Assembly (NCBI GenBank): GCA_029959295.1
Contig: JASCOH010000002.1
Location: forward strand, 372,001-436,000
Origin: Flavobacteriaceae bacterium PS02334
Lineage (GTDB): Bacteria; Bacteroidota; Bacteroidia; Flavobacteriales; Flavobacteriaceae
Direction: 5' to 3'
Length of the DNA stretch: 64,000 nucleotides
Positions within the stretch are counted from its first letter, which is position 1. Every line of letters begins with the position of its first letter. A program made the translations under genes and the position numbers. The notes below the pieces were generated by a model. The model was not told where the DNA came from. It saw only the letters and a program-made list of their open reading frames with translations, and did no database searches. Shown here piece by piece: positions 16,017 to 25,099 of this stretch.

Positions 16017-16526
16017 ATGAAACTATTCCTGTCATCTGCGTTGTTCTGTTTTTGCTCCATCGCCATTGCGCAGGATGTGAGCTTCATAAATTCTATTTCA
16101 AAAACCGATCGCGATAGGGCTAAAGCGGCCTCTGATAAAATAGTCTCATTGACAACGCTTTCTTACCGATTTTATAAGGCTGTGGAAAAGGCTTCTGATT
16201 CTACTTACACCATAATTTATGCTCCTGTAGATATTTCAAATGCTGATTTGGAAAGCAAAGAAGATTGGGAAAAATGCTTCTATGTAGATTTCAAATATGA
16301 AAATACAGCAGAAAACGGAGGCTTAAAATTTCATACGATCAGAGGAAAATATTTAGATGTTTTTCCGGCTTGGAAAAAATACTTCAAAGAAAAAGCACAT
16401 TTAGAATATACGATTACAGACCCGAGCAGTCGTGAAATTGCTGACTCTCAGAAGAAATTTCATTTTATATTGCAGGAAGGCTCCAATCCAAAAATTCCAA
16501 TTTGGAGTATTGTCAATAAATCATAA
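16017..16526 (+). CDS. Secreted hypothetical protein
   Basis: 169 aa with a signal peptide (MKLFLSSALFCFCSIAIAQ, cleaved before DVSF). Mature protein is mixed alpha/beta with a helix SKTDRDRAKAASDKIVSLTTLSYRFYKAVEKA. No conserved motif recognised and no paired Cys in the mature part. Own promoter element. Confidence 0.7.
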   Translation: MKLFLSSALFCFCSIAIAQDVSFINSISKTDRDRAKAASDKIVSLTTLSYRFYKAVEKASDSTYTIIYAPVDISNADLESKEDWEKCFYVDFKYENTAENGGLKFHTIRGKYLDVFPAWKKYFKEKAHLEYTITDPSSREIADSQKKFHFILQEGSNPKIPIWSIVNKS

Positions 16527-16619
16527 AAAACAAATTCTGCAATCTTTCCTTAAAATCATGTAATTTTTTTCTGAATAAAGATTATAATTTTACCACATGA
16601 TAATTTTAAAAAAGTTTGT

Positions 16620-17063
16620 ATGAAAATGCTAGCCAATAAAATCAACCAAAGCTTGTTCTTTTTAAGTATTGCATTGTGCTGCACTATTTTTGTTTCCTGC
16701 AAGGATAATAAAGATGCGTGCCAGAAATGTGCTGAGGAAAGAGCATCAGAAGTTTCTACAACGATAGAAATGGATACTGATACGGCAAAAACAGAGGATA
16801 ATTATTCAAGTACTGCTACAGCAAATAGTTCAAATACCACAAAAACTACGACCAAATCAACTGCTACAGCTCCTTCAAAATCTGCAGAAGAGAAAGCCGA
16901 CGAAGATGCAAGCATCATTAATCCGAACGACAAAAGTAATAGCGATAGCAAGCGTACTTATGGAAGCAGCGGTACAGGCGGTGGAAGCGGTACCAGCGGA
17001 AGTGGAGGCGATGGAAACGGGAGCACAGGCTGGAATTCTGAAACAAAAAAAGATAAAAAATAA
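16620..17063 (+). CDS. Lipoprotein with low-complexity Ser/Thr/Gly tail
   Basis: 147 aa. Lipobox-type signal (IALCCTIFVSCKDNKD) then a second short Cys pair (DACQKCAEE). From residue 45 it is almost only Thr, Ser, Ala, Lys and acidic residues, ending in glycine-rich GSSGTGGGSGTSGSGGDGNG. The tail is probably disordered. Homology searches will be unreliable here. Followed by a strong terminator. Confidence 0.65.
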   Translation: MKMLANKINQSLFFLSIALCCTIFVSCKDNKDACQKCAEERASEVSTTIEMDTDTAKTEDNYSSTATANSSNTTKTTTKSTATAPSKSAEEKADEDASIINPNDKSNSDSKRTYGSSGTGGGSGTSGSGGDGNGSTGWNSETKKDKK

Positions 17064-17091
17064 AAATACAACCAACCAACCACTCAACCAG

Positions 17092-17130
17092 AAAAGGCAG
17101 AATCTATTTTTAGACTCTGCCTTTTTTATT
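17092..17130 (+). terminator. Rho-independent terminator
   Basis: AAAAGGCAGA (from 17092) pairs with TCTGCCTTTTTT; loop includes TCTATTTTTAGA, which extends the stem. It ends the 16620 transcript. Confidence 0.85.
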
Positions 17131-17185
17131 TTTTAAAAGCAATAATTTTATGATTTTTGGAAGTCAGGTACACTGCTTATTTCCA

Positions 17186-17193
17186 TAAATTTG
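17186..17193 (+). promoter_or_regulatory. -7 element that sets the start of the DUF763 gene
   Basis: TAAATTTG, full match. An in-frame TTG at 17191 lies inside it, so the ATG at 17227 is the start. Confidence 0.55.
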
Positions 17194-17226
17194 TGCCCAA
17201 TTGCTACACTCTTTAAAAATCCAATT

Positions 17227-18444
17227 ATGAAACGCTCAGGTTCTGCAGATTTGCCATTGCATTATGGCCACGTTCCGATGTGGCTTGCCGAACGCATGTC
17301 AAAATTGGGTTTTGCCATTGTCGAAACCATTGCCATGGAATTTTCTACAGGAGAAGTTATCAGCAAATTAAGCAATCCGTTTTGGTTTCAGAGTTTTGGC
17401 GCCGTAATGGGAATGGATTGGCATTCTTCAGGAATTACGACTTCAGTTCTGGGAGCCTTGAAAAAATCAGTAAATCCGCATTCAAAAGAATTGGGAATTT
17501 ATATCTGTGGCGGAAAAGGAAAACATTCCATGCAGACTCCTAAAGAACTTTTAACTGTGGGAGAAAAAACAGGGTTGGACGGTTTTATGCTTTCCAATTT
17601 CAGCAAATTGACAGCAAAAGTCGACAACAATGCGATTCAAGACGGATTTCAATTGTATCAGCATAATTTTATTGTAGACAGCAAAGGCCAATGGGCTGTC
17701 ATCCAGCAAGGAATGAATCCGGATGTGAAAACAGCACGCCGCTATCATTGGCATTCTCAGAATTTGCAGTCTTTTGTGAATGAGCCTCATACTTTTATTT
17801 ACGGAGAAAATCAGGGAAATATCTTGAATCTTACTTCCGATAAAGCTTCAAAAGCCAGAGACGGAATTTTAGAATTGTGCATGGAATCTCCCGATAAAAT
17901 TATCAAGGAAGTACAGCATTTGTTGATGCCAAATCATCACGACGTTCGAATGAAAGATGTCAACATGAAAAGGCTGGGAGCGATGCTTTGGGCGACTCAC
18001 GATAACAAACCAGAAGACTTTGAGGAATTGTTGCTTTTGAAAGGAATGGGGCCGAGGGCATTGCAATCGCTGGCTTTGGTGAGTGAAATTATTTATGGTT
18101 CGCCTTCCCGTTTTGAAGATCCAGCTCGTTTTTCTTTTGCGCATGGCGGAAAAGACGGACATCCATTTCCAGTGCCTGTAACTATTTATGATGAAACAAT
18201 TTCTACTTTGCAAAAGGCGATTGACCGAGCAAAAATTGGAAATAGCGATAAAATGCAGGCAATCCAAAAATTATCGGAAATAGCCAGAAATGCCGAAAAA
18301 GATTTTACGCCAAACACCAATTTTGATGCATTAGTGGAAAGAGAAAGAGCACAATCCTATAAATTTGGAGGAAAAACGGTTTTCGGTGATGCAAAACCTC
18401 CTAAAGAAAAACCACCAATTTCAACCCAGCTTAAGTTATTTTAA
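17227..18444 (+). CDS. DUF763 protein
   Basis: 405 aa from ATG 17227. The N-terminus MKRSGSADLPLHYGHVPMWLAERM is the DUF763 opening, followed by the AVMGMDWHSSGITTSVLGALKK block and GIYICGGKGKHSMQTPKEL. Near 295 is a helix-hairpin-helix-like segment (ELLLLKGMGPRALQSLALVSEIIYG), which hints at nucleic-acid binding. FSFAHGGKDGHPFPVPV and a basic end follow. The family is best known from archaea and scattered bacteria and has no established function. No obvious partner gene. Confidence 0.88.
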   Translation: MKRSGSADLPLHYGHVPMWLAERMSKLGFAIVETIAMEFSTGEVISKLSNPFWFQSFGAVMGMDWHSSGITTSVLGALKKSVNPHSKELGIYICGGKGKHSMQTPKELLTVGEKTGLDGFMLSNFSKLTAKVDNNAIQDGFQLYQHNFIVDSKGQWAVIQQGMNPDVKTARRYHWHSQNLQSFVNEPHTFIYGENQGNILNLTSDKASKARDGILELCMESPDKIIKEVQHLLMPNHHDVRMKDVNMKRLGAMLWATHDNKPEDFEELLLLKGMGPRALQSLALVSEIIYGSPSRFEDPARFSFAHGGKDGHPFPVPVTIYDETISTLQKAIDRAKIGNSDKMQAIQKLSEIARNAEKDFTPNTNFDALVERERAQSYKFGGKTVFGDAKPPKEKPPISTQLKLF

Positions 18445-18483
18445 ATGGAATAACATGCTGATTCATTAGTGGAAAATTTTATT

Positions 18484-20577
18484 TTAGTTATTTCCTGAGG
18501 GCAATTCTACCCAAAAAGTTGTGCCTTCGCCAAGGTTGCTTTCTACTCTAATCTCGCCATTATTTTGTTTGACCATATCTTTGCAGAGAATCAAGCCGAT
18601 GTGGTGCCCTTTTTCACCTGAAGTTCCCGTACTCACTGTATATTCAAGGCTGAAAAGTTTTTCTAAATCACTTTCGCTGATTCCTGGGCCTGTATCTTTT
18701 ATTGAAAAAATTACTTTTTCGTTACTTTTTGTAGCTTCAATAATAATCTTATCTTCAGGATGGCAGAATTTTATGCAGTTGGAAATCAGGTTCCTGACCA
18801 CAACGTGAATCATATTCGGATCAGCAAATACTTTTGTGTTTTCTGGAACTCTATTTTCAATAAGTAGTTTTTTCATACGAATTGAATTATCCATCATTTT
18901 GATGTTTTCATCAATCGTATTTTTCAGTTCAAAAACAGAAGGTTTTACTATGATTCCGTCAAGCTGGCTTTTTGACCATTCTAATAAATTATCCAAAAAA
19001 GTTGCCGTCGTGTAGATTGTATCTTCCAGTTTTGAAAGTAAAATGCCGAGTTCGGTTTCATTCAATTGTCCTTCACGATACATGCTGAACAACATTTTCA
19101 AATTCGCCAACGGACTTCGCAAATCATGTGATACGATAGAAAAAAATTTATTTTTTACACGATTAAGCTGTTCTAATTCAGTATTCTGTGTGGCAGTAAG
19201 CTCCATTTGAACAAGTACTTCTTCGTTTAAAGTTTCTAATTCAGAGTTGATTTCTGCAATTTCGTCTTTTTGCTGTTGCAGTAATTTATTAGTAGCCTGT
19301 TTTTCTTTATAGCGGTAATAAAACAAGAACAAAAGCACAATTAACAACAGAAGCAATACCGAAGTAATCGCAATTGTTTTTAAGTAGCTGGTGTTTTTAG
19401 TAACAATGACTTTATTATCTTTTTCAAGCACTTCATTTTCGGTTCTTACTCGCTTAAAATCAGAAAGAATGATGCGCTTTGAATCTGCTTCATTGCTCAA
19501 GGTATCTAAAAGTGCAATATAATGCGTTTGGTAATTAAAAGCTTTTTCGAAGTTTTTTTGTTTTTTGGCAATTTCTATAAAAACTTTCAGCGCTTCAGTA
19601 CGCGAATTTTTAGATTCAATAGCAAAGCTTTGATCATAAGCTTCTTCGGTTAGGCTATATGCTTTTTCAAAATCGTTTAGTCCTAAATAAGCCGCTGCTA
19701 AAGAAAGTACGACCGCCGATTCTTGGTAATAATTTTTTATCGCAATATTATTTTCACGGGCAATTTTAAGATTTTCTAAGGCTTTTTTATAATCTCCTCT
19801 TTCAATATCAATTGTTCCAAGTCCCCAACGAACCAAGGCAATTCGGTTCAAATCGCCAATTTTTTCGCTGATTTCAAGGCTCAATTTAAAATAATTATAA
19901 GCTTGATCTTTTTTATTTAGCCTTTTGCAGACGTCACCAAGAGCAAAAAGCGCACTTGCCGTTCCCGCTTCATTGCCAATTTCAAGATTGCCTTCATAAG
20001 CTTTCTTAAAATATTTTTCAGACATTTCATATTCTGTAAGATCATAATAAATGCCTCCAATATTCATCAAGCACTGATTGATTCCTTTTTTGTGCTTGAT
20101 TTTTCTATAAATTCCAAGTGCTTTGTTATAGATTTCAATACTTTCAGATTCTTTGTCAAGCAGGTCATAAACATAGCCTGTATTGATAAGACTGCGCGCG
20201 ATTCCGTTTTGATAATTTAAAGATTCTGCTTTTTCCCTTCCTTTTGTAAAATAATAAAGTGCGCTGTCCATTTTGCTTTGAATGGCATGAGTACTGCCCA
20301 TGTCAAGCAGAGCGTCCACGACAAGGGTATCTATTTTTAATTTTTCGGCTAAAATTTTATACTTTTTTGCATAATAAAATTTCTTGTCCTGGTCGACAGA
20401 AGAATAGGCAGCAGTAAGCTGTCGCAAGACTCTCAATCGTGTTGTATCTTTTATATTTCCTTTGAGTTCAGGCAATAATTTTTCAACCTTTGTGGTTTGC
20501 GAAACACAAGGAAGAGTAAAAAGAAACAATAAAATCAGACAAATTTGTTGCCTAAGGAGCTGGGGAATTTTAGTCAA
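18484..20577 (-). CDS. TPR-domain sensor histidine kinase
   Basis: 697 aa. A signal anchor (about 8-26) leads to a periplasmic array of about seven TPRs (residues 55-370; e.g. GIARSLINTGYVYDLLDKESESIEIYNKAL). One membrane helix (about 400-420, IAITSVLLLLLIVLLFLFYY) and a coiled coil follow. Then comes HisKA FFSIVSHDLRSPLANLKML (phospho-His near 480). The ATPase has NLISNCIKFC, DTGPGISESDL and GHHIGLILCKDMVK; the last is a divergent G2 box. Class common in Bacteroidota. No response regulator is adjacent, so its partner is unknown. Confidence 0.92.
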   Translation of the reverse strand: MTKIPQLLRQQICLILLFLFTLPCVSQTTKVEKLLPELKGNIKDTTRLRVLRQLTAAYSSVDQDKKFYYAKKYKILAEKLKIDTLVVDALLDMGSTHAIQSKMDSALYYFTKGREKAESLNYQNGIARSLINTGYVYDLLDKESESIEIYNKALGIYRKIKHKKGINQCLMNIGGIYYDLTEYEMSEKYFKKAYEGNLEIGNEAGTASALFALGDVCKRLNKKDQAYNYFKLSLEISEKIGDLNRIALVRWGLGTIDIERGDYKKALENLKIARENNIAIKNYYQESAVVLSLAAAYLGLNDFEKAYSLTEEAYDQSFAIESKNSRTEALKVFIEIAKKQKNFEKAFNYQTHYIALLDTLSNEADSKRIILSDFKRVRTENEVLEKDNKVIVTKNTSYLKTIAITSVLLLLLIVLLFLFYYRYKEKQATNKLLQQQKDEIAEINSELETLNEEVLVQMELTATQNTELEQLNRVKNKFFSIVSHDLRSPLANLKMLFSMYREGQLNETELGILLSKLEDTIYTTATFLDNLLEWSKSQLDGIIVKPSVFELKNTIDENIKMMDNSIRMKKLLIENRVPENTKVFADPNMIHVVVRNLISNCIKFCHPEDKIIIEATKSNEKVIFSIKDTGPGISESDLEKLFSLEYTVSTGTSGEKGHHIGLILCKDMVKQNNGEIRVESNLGEGTTFWVELPSGNN

Positions 20578-20744
20578 TCGCTTTAGAATTTAAACTAATG
20601 GCTAAAATAATAAACTTTAGCTTTTTTTAGTAGAAAATGAAGGAAAAATCTATGTTATTATTTGATTATTTAATCAAGTGAAGTTAAAATCATTTTTTGA
20701 CTTTAAAATATTGACAATTATAAAATTATGATCTTTTTTCAAAT

Positions 20745-20788
20745 ATGATAATTGTCATTTTTTTGGTGCTGCTCTAAACGTAATTTTG
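20745..20788 (+). promoter_or_regulatory. hemN promoter with FNR-type site
   Basis: ATGATAATTGTCAT (20745-20758), an imperfect 14-bp palindrome, is followed by TAATTTTG (20781-20788), a full -7 match. Palindrome centre to the last G of the -7 element is 36.5 bases, placing it near -41.5, the class II activator position. The same spacing recurs at ccoS and ccoI. Confidence 0.7.
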
Positions 20789-20805
20789 AATTCAAAATAT
20801 ATGCT

Positions 20806-22170
20806 ATGAAAGAGTCGCTTATTCAAAAATATAACGTTCCAGGACCAAGATATACAAGCTATCCAACCGTTCCTTACTGGGAAAATGAAGCTTTTAATTA
20901 TGATTCTTGGATAGAAAGTTTCAAGAAATCTTTTAGAGAAAGCAATTCCTCTGAAGGAATTAGTATTTATATACACCTGCCTTTTTGCGAAAGTCTCTGC
21001 ACTTTTTGCGGATGTTCTAAAAGAATTACCAAAAATCACAGCGTTGAACAGCCCTATTTGCAGGCCGTTTTAAAAGAATGGAAATTATATTGTGATGAAA
21101 TGGAGGAAAGGCCGATCATCAAAGAAATTCATCTCGGCGGTGGCACTCCGACTTTTTTCTCCATAAAAAATCTGGAAGACTTAATAAACGGAATTTTAAA
21201 AACGGGCAAAAAAGCAAAAGATTTCGAGTTCAGTTTTGAAGGCCATCCTAACAATACGACTAAAGAACATTTGCAGAAACTCTATGATTTGGGTTTCAGA
21301 AGAGTAAGTTTTGGCGTGCAAGATTATTCAGAAACCGTGCAGAAAGCCATCCACAGAATCCAGTCTTTTCAAAATGTCGCCAAAGTAACTTTTTGGGCAA
21401 AGGAAATCGGCTATACTTCAGTCGGGCACGATTTGGTTTTTGGATTGCCATTTCAAAGAATTGAAGATATTGTGGACACGATTGAAAAAACAAAATCATT
21501 AAAACCAGACCGTTTGGCATTTTACAGTTATGCGCACACGCCGTGGATAAAGGGAAACGGACAGCGAGGCTACAAAGACGAAGACATTCCGAAAGACGAT
21601 GAAAAGCGAAAATTATACGAAGTAGGGAAGGCGCTTCTCAACTCAAACGGCTATCATGAAATTGGTATGGATCATTTTGCCATTGCCACAGATTCACTTT
21701 ACAAAGCTTCAAGAGAAGGAAAATTACACCGAAATTTCATGGGTTACAGCCATTCAAAAACGCAGATGATGATCGGATTAGGCGTTTCTTCCATCAGTGA
21801 TACTTGGTATGGATTTGCCCAAAACGTAAAAGATTTAGACGATTATTACCAATTATTAGAATGGGAAAAAATACCAGTTTTCAAAGGACATATTTTAAGT
21901 AAGGAAGATTTGATTATCAGAAAGCACATCTTAAACCTGATGTGCAATTTTGAAACTTCTTGGGAAAATGAAGTAGCATTCCTCCCACAAATTCCAGAAA
22001 TCCTCGAGCAATTAAAAGAAATGGAAACCGACGGATTGATAAAAATAGAAGAAAACAAACTAAAAGTAACTAAATCTGGAAAGCCATTTCTAAGAAATAT
22101 CTGCATGGCTTTTGACTTAAGATTAAAGAGAAAAGCACCGAAAACACAGCTTTTTTCAATGACGGTTTAA
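20806..22170 (+). CDS. hemN: Oxygen-independent coproporphyrinogen III oxidase
   Basis: Radical-SAM enzyme that converts coproporphyrinogen III to protoporphyrinogen IX without oxygen in haem synthesis. 454 aa from ATG 20806, matching the usual HemN length; an upstream in-frame extension lies inside the promoter. YNVPGPRYTSYPTVPYW is the family N-terminus. The cluster motif is HLPFCESLCTFCGCSKR (CxxxCxxC plus the adjacent Cys). GGGTPTFF, SFGVQDYSETVQKAIHRIQ and GHDLVFGLPFQ follow, ending in a HemN C-terminal domain. The FNR-type site upstream fits induction at low oxygen, alongside the haem-demanding cbb3 oxidase genes nearby. Confidence 0.95.
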   Translation: MKESLIQKYNVPGPRYTSYPTVPYWENEAFNYDSWIESFKKSFRESNSSEGISIYIHLPFCESLCTFCGCSKRITKNHSVEQPYLQAVLKEWKLYCDEMEERPIIKEIHLGGGTPTFFSIKNLEDLINGILKTGKKAKDFEFSFEGHPNNTTKEHLQKLYDLGFRRVSFGVQDYSETVQKAIHRIQSFQNVAKVTFWAKEIGYTSVGHDLVFGLPFQRIEDIVDTIEKTKSLKPDRLAFYSYAHTPWIKGNGQRGYKDEDIPKDDEKRKLYEVGKALLNSNGYHEIGMDHFAIATDSLYKASREGKLHRNFMGYSHSKTQMMIGLGVSSISDTWYGFAQNVKDLDDYYQLLEWEKIPVFKGHILSKEDLIIRKHILNLMCNFETSWENEVAFLPQIPEILEQLKEMETDGLIKIEENKLKVTKSGKPFLRNICMAFDLRLKRKAPKTQLFSMTV

Positions 22171-22221
22171 GGAGGCTCAAGGTTTTGGGTTTTAGGTTCA
22201 CGGCAAATCCGAAATAAATTA

Positions 22222-22270
22222 AAAAGACGCCAAATCGTAAGGAATTTAACCCTTTGTGACTTGGCGTCTT
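22222..22270. terminator. Hairpin between convergent hemN and cytochrome oxidase genes
   Basis: AAAGACGCCAAATC (from 22223) pairs with GACTTGGCGTCTTT (to 22271 region) with one mismatch, loop about 21 bases. A/T flanks on both sides suit a bidirectional terminator. The text CCCTTTGTGACTTGGCGTCTTTGCGAG looks like a block that recurs between genes in Flavobacterium, from memory. Confidence 0.6.
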
Positions 22271-22365
22271 TGCGAGAAAAAAATCTGCGAAAACCAGCGA
22301 AATCAGTAAAAATCCGCGTTCCATTTACAATACAAATTCATAAATCATAAATCCAAAATTAGAAA

Positions 22366-23064
22366 TTATCGGCAATCCGGCATTCCTTTAACAAACAAAC
22401 TAATATTTCCAGGCGAAATAAAATTTCCTAATCCAATTCCCCTCAAAATAAACAAAACTCCAATAAAAACCGCCACAAACGGAATCACTTTCTGAAGCTT
22501 ATTCCTAAAATTTCCACTCAAGAAACCGCTAACATAAACTGCAGCACTCAACATCGGGATTGTTCCCAAGCCATACAAAACCATGTACAAAACACCTAGC
22601 GACATATTCTGCATGGCAAGAGCGCCAAATAATGCCGCATACACCAAACCACACGGCAAAAATCCGTTAAGCAATCCGATCATAAACAAAGCCGAATTGC
22701 TCTTTTTCTTAAATTGTTTTCCCAAGCTCGATTTTACCTTAGAAATAATCTTATAAACTGGCTTAGAAAAATTATATTTCATAAAAATCTTCTCCGGAAT
22801 TAGTATAATCAAAATCATAAAAATTCCAACCAAAATCGACAACTGCTGTTGCATTCCGGCCAAGTAAAAACCTTTGCCCAAAAGTCCGAAAACCAATCCC
22901 AGACTTCCATAAGCAGTCAATCTTCCCAAATGATAAAGCAAAATTTGAAGCACTTTTTTTGCCTCACTGCTTCGATCCACAGGAAGCATCATCGCAATCG
23001 GACCGCACATTCCCACGCAGTGAAAACTCGAAATTAGTCCGAAGAAAAAAGCAGAAAATAGCAT
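22366..23064 (-). CDS. TauE/SafE-like membrane protein of the cbb3 cluster
   Basis: 232 aa, about six membrane helices. N-terminal signature FFGLISSFHCVGMCGPIAMML and the repeated GLLNGFLPCGLVYAALFGALA are typical of the UreH/SafE-like family found in cbb3 assembly clusters. The Cys/His motif in helix 1 resembles a copper-binding HCVGMCG and suggests metal handling. It follows ccoH by one base, so it is the last gene of the cco operon. Role in copper delivery to CcoN is inferred. Confidence 0.85.
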   Translation of the reverse strand: MLFSAFFFGLISSFHCVGMCGPIAMMLPVDRSSEAKKVLQILLYHLGRLTAYGSLGLVFGLLGKGFYLAGMQQQLSILVGIFMILIILIPEKIFMKYNFSKPVYKIISKVKSSLGKQFKKKSNSALFMIGLLNGFLPCGLVYAALFGALAMQNMSLGVLYMVLYGLGTIPMLSAAVYVSGFLSGNFRNKLQKVIPFVAVFIGVLFILRGIGLGNFISPGNISLFVKGMPDCR

Positions 23065-23065
23065 C

Positions 23066-23524
23066 TTATTTTATATCAATCGTCAGCTGTTTCTTGTCCA
23101 AATAGCCAACACCGTTAAATTCCCAGTCTACAATAATGTCCCATCGGCCGCCAGCCAAATCACTTTTAGGTATGAGCAAATCAGAAGAAGACAATGAAAT
23201 CGGAATTTCAAAGTCTAATTTTTGGCTTGACGGCCTGTAAAGGGACACTTTTCCTGTAATTTTTTTGTAATCAAAAGTCTTTGGGAATTGTATTTTTAAT
23301 CCGTTATCATTCTCTTCAAATCGTATTTTATCGGCCAATTCCAAAGCATTTTCCTCTTTATTCAGTTCTTTTTGAAGCCCAGTTTCATACTTGTAATAAT
23401 CTTCCACGACCAATTCATTGTCATATTTGCTGTCAGATTGTACCAAAAAAACAAAGGTCAGGATGAAACCCATGAACGTTGCAAAAGCGATAAAAACGCC
23501 TGTTCCCCAATTTATTTTTTTCAT
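23066..23524 (-). CDS. ccoH: FixH/CcoH-like cbb3 assembly protein
   Basis: 152 aa with one N-terminal membrane helix (WGTGVFIAFATFMGFILTFVFLV) and a periplasmic beta domain. EDYYKYETGLQKELNKEENALELADKI and the closing GRWDIIVDWEFNGVGYLDKKQLTI match the FixH pattern. CcoH is needed for stable cbb3 assembly. It is directly followed by the TauE/SafE-like gene and preceded by ccoG, with a 135-base gap that holds a palindrome. Confidence 0.85.
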   Translation of the reverse strand: MKKINWGTGVFIAFATFMGFILTFVFLVQSDSKYDNELVVEDYYKYETGLQKELNKEENALELADKIRFEENDNGLKIQFPKTFDYKKITGKVSLYRPSSQKLDFEIPISLSSSDLLIPKSDLAGGRWDIIVDWEFNGVGYLDKKQLTIDIK

Positions 23525-23539
23525 AATATTTAGTTTTTT

Positions 23540-23610
23540 GCCACAGATTAAAGGACTTCCACGGATTTTTATAATCTCAAGAAATCCTTTTAATTCTTTA
23601 AATCTGTGGC
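23540..23610. repeat. GCCACAGATT palindrome inside the cco operon
   Basis: GCCACAGATTAAAGGA (from 23540) faces TTTAAATCTGTGGC (to 23610), giving a strong stem. The TTTTTTTT following on the plus side and AAAAAACTAAA on the other would allow terminator-like action. GCCACAGATT/AATCTGTGGC blocks are, as I recall, frequent dispersed palindromes in Flavobacterium. Between ccoG and ccoH it could act as an mRNA stabiliser or partial terminator. Confidence 0.6.
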
Positions 23611-23659
23611 TTTTTTTTACATTTTAAAAAGCCAATCGCCAATAGAAATCAAAACCACT

Positions 23660-25078
23660 TTAATTAAAACTTCGCGGTCCTAAAAAGTTCGATTTTTCAG
23701 ATTCAATTAATTTATTTCCATCGAAAACGCCGATCTCAATCTCTGTCTTGTCGCCTTCCAAAAAAGCTGGATTTATTTCTACAAATAAAGTTCCCTGTGA
23801 CATTCCTTCTCTTGAAATCTTGACTGTGTTTTTGCCAACCATTTTGACTTCGCCTTTCGGTTTTATCAATCTGAATTGAATATTGTCAAAATCTTTGACC
23901 GTTTTATTTACAATTTTATACGTATAAACATTGCTGATATTTTCTCCTTTATGCTCAAATAATTGCCCTGGCAAGCGCAAAATCGTTGCTTCCACATCAT
24001 TTCTCAAGAACAATAATCCAATAAAAATTCCAGTCAAGATGAATAAAACGGCTGAATAGCCTTTCATTCTCGGCGTAAACTGAAACTTCTCTTTCTTCGT
24101 AATTTCATCTTCTGAAGCATAACGAATCAGCCCTTTCGGAAGATTTACTTTCTCCATAATAATGTCGCACTCATCGATGCAAGCCGTGCAGTTTACGCAT
24201 TCCAATTGGGTTCCGTTCCTAATGTCGATTCCTGTTGGGCAAACGTTTACGCATTGTTTGCAGTCGATGCAATCGCCTTTTCCGGTAAGCGCACGATCTT
24301 CCTTTTTATCGAATTTGGCCCGACCGATTTCCTTCTCGCCACGAACATGGTCATAGGCCACAATGATGGATTTGTCATCGAGCAAAACGCCCTGCAATCT
24401 TCCATACGGACAAGCAATGATGCAGACTTGCTCGCGAAACCAGACGTAAATAAAATAGAAAACTCCTGTAAAAATCAACAAGGCAATGAACGTGCTTATG
24501 TTTTGGGACAAAGGCTCTTCAACCAGCTGGATCAATTCATCGCTGCCAATTAAATACGCCAGAAAAATATTGGCAATCAAAAAGGAAATGATAAAGAATA
24601 GGCTCCATTTTAAGACACGTTTTCTGATTTTTTCAGCATCCCAATTTTGTTTTTCCAAGCGCATCTGGGAACCGCGGTCGCCGTCAATCCAAAATTCAAT
24701 TCTGCGGAAAACCATTTCCATGAAAATCGTCTGGGGGCAAATCCAACCGCAGAAAATGCGTCCGAATGCTACCGTAAAAAGCGCTATGAAAACCACTCCG
24801 ACTAACATTGAAATTACGAATAAGTAAAAATCTTGTGGCCAGAAAGGAAATCCGAAGATATTGAACTTGCGTTCCAATACATTAAAAAGCAAGAACTGGT
24901 TGCCGTTGATTTTCAAGAATGGCGCGCCAAACAGAAACAGCAATAAAAAATAACTGACTAATTTTCGCTTGTCATAAAACTTTCCTTTCGGTATTTTTGG
25001 GAAAACCCAAGCTCTTTTTCCTTTCTCATCAACTGTTCCAATCACATCGCGAAAGGATTCATCCGGCATTTTTGACAT
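23660..25078 (-). CDS. ccoG: CcoG (FixG/RdxA) iron-sulfur membrane protein
   Basis: 472 aa, five or so membrane helices around GRIFCGWICPQTIFMEMVFRRIEFWIDGD and CIIACPYGRLQGVLLD. Two 4Fe-4S motifs follow: CIDCKQCVNVCPTGIDIRNG and CVNCTACIDECDIIM, and then an Ig-like periplasmic C-terminal domain (about 370-472). CcoG is proposed to reduce copper(II) for insertion into cbb3 oxidase. It sits 21 bases after ccoP in the operon. Confidence 0.95.
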   Translation of the reverse strand: MSKMPDESFRDVIGTVDEKGKRAWVFPKIPKGKFYDKRKLVSYFLLLFLFGAPFLKINGNQFLLFNVLERKFNIFGFPFWPQDFYLFVISMLVGVVFIALFTVAFGRIFCGWICPQTIFMEMVFRRIEFWIDGDRGSQMRLEKQNWDAEKIRKRVLKWSLFFIISFLIANIFLAYLIGSDELIQLVEEPLSQNISTFIALLIFTGVFYFIYVWFREQVCIIACPYGRLQGVLLDDKSIIVAYDHVRGEKEIGRAKFDKKEDRALTGKGDCIDCKQCVNVCPTGIDIRNGTQLECVNCTACIDECDIIMEKVNLPKGLIRYASEDEITKKEKFQFTPRMKGYSAVLFILTGIFIGLLFLRNDVEATILRLPGQLFEHKGENISNVYTYKIVNKTVKDFDNIQFRLIKPKGEVKMVGKNTVKISREGMSQGTLFVEINPAFLEGDKTEIEIGVFDGNKLIESEKSNFLGPRSFN

Positions 25079-25099
25079 AACAATTTAATTTGTGTTCGC

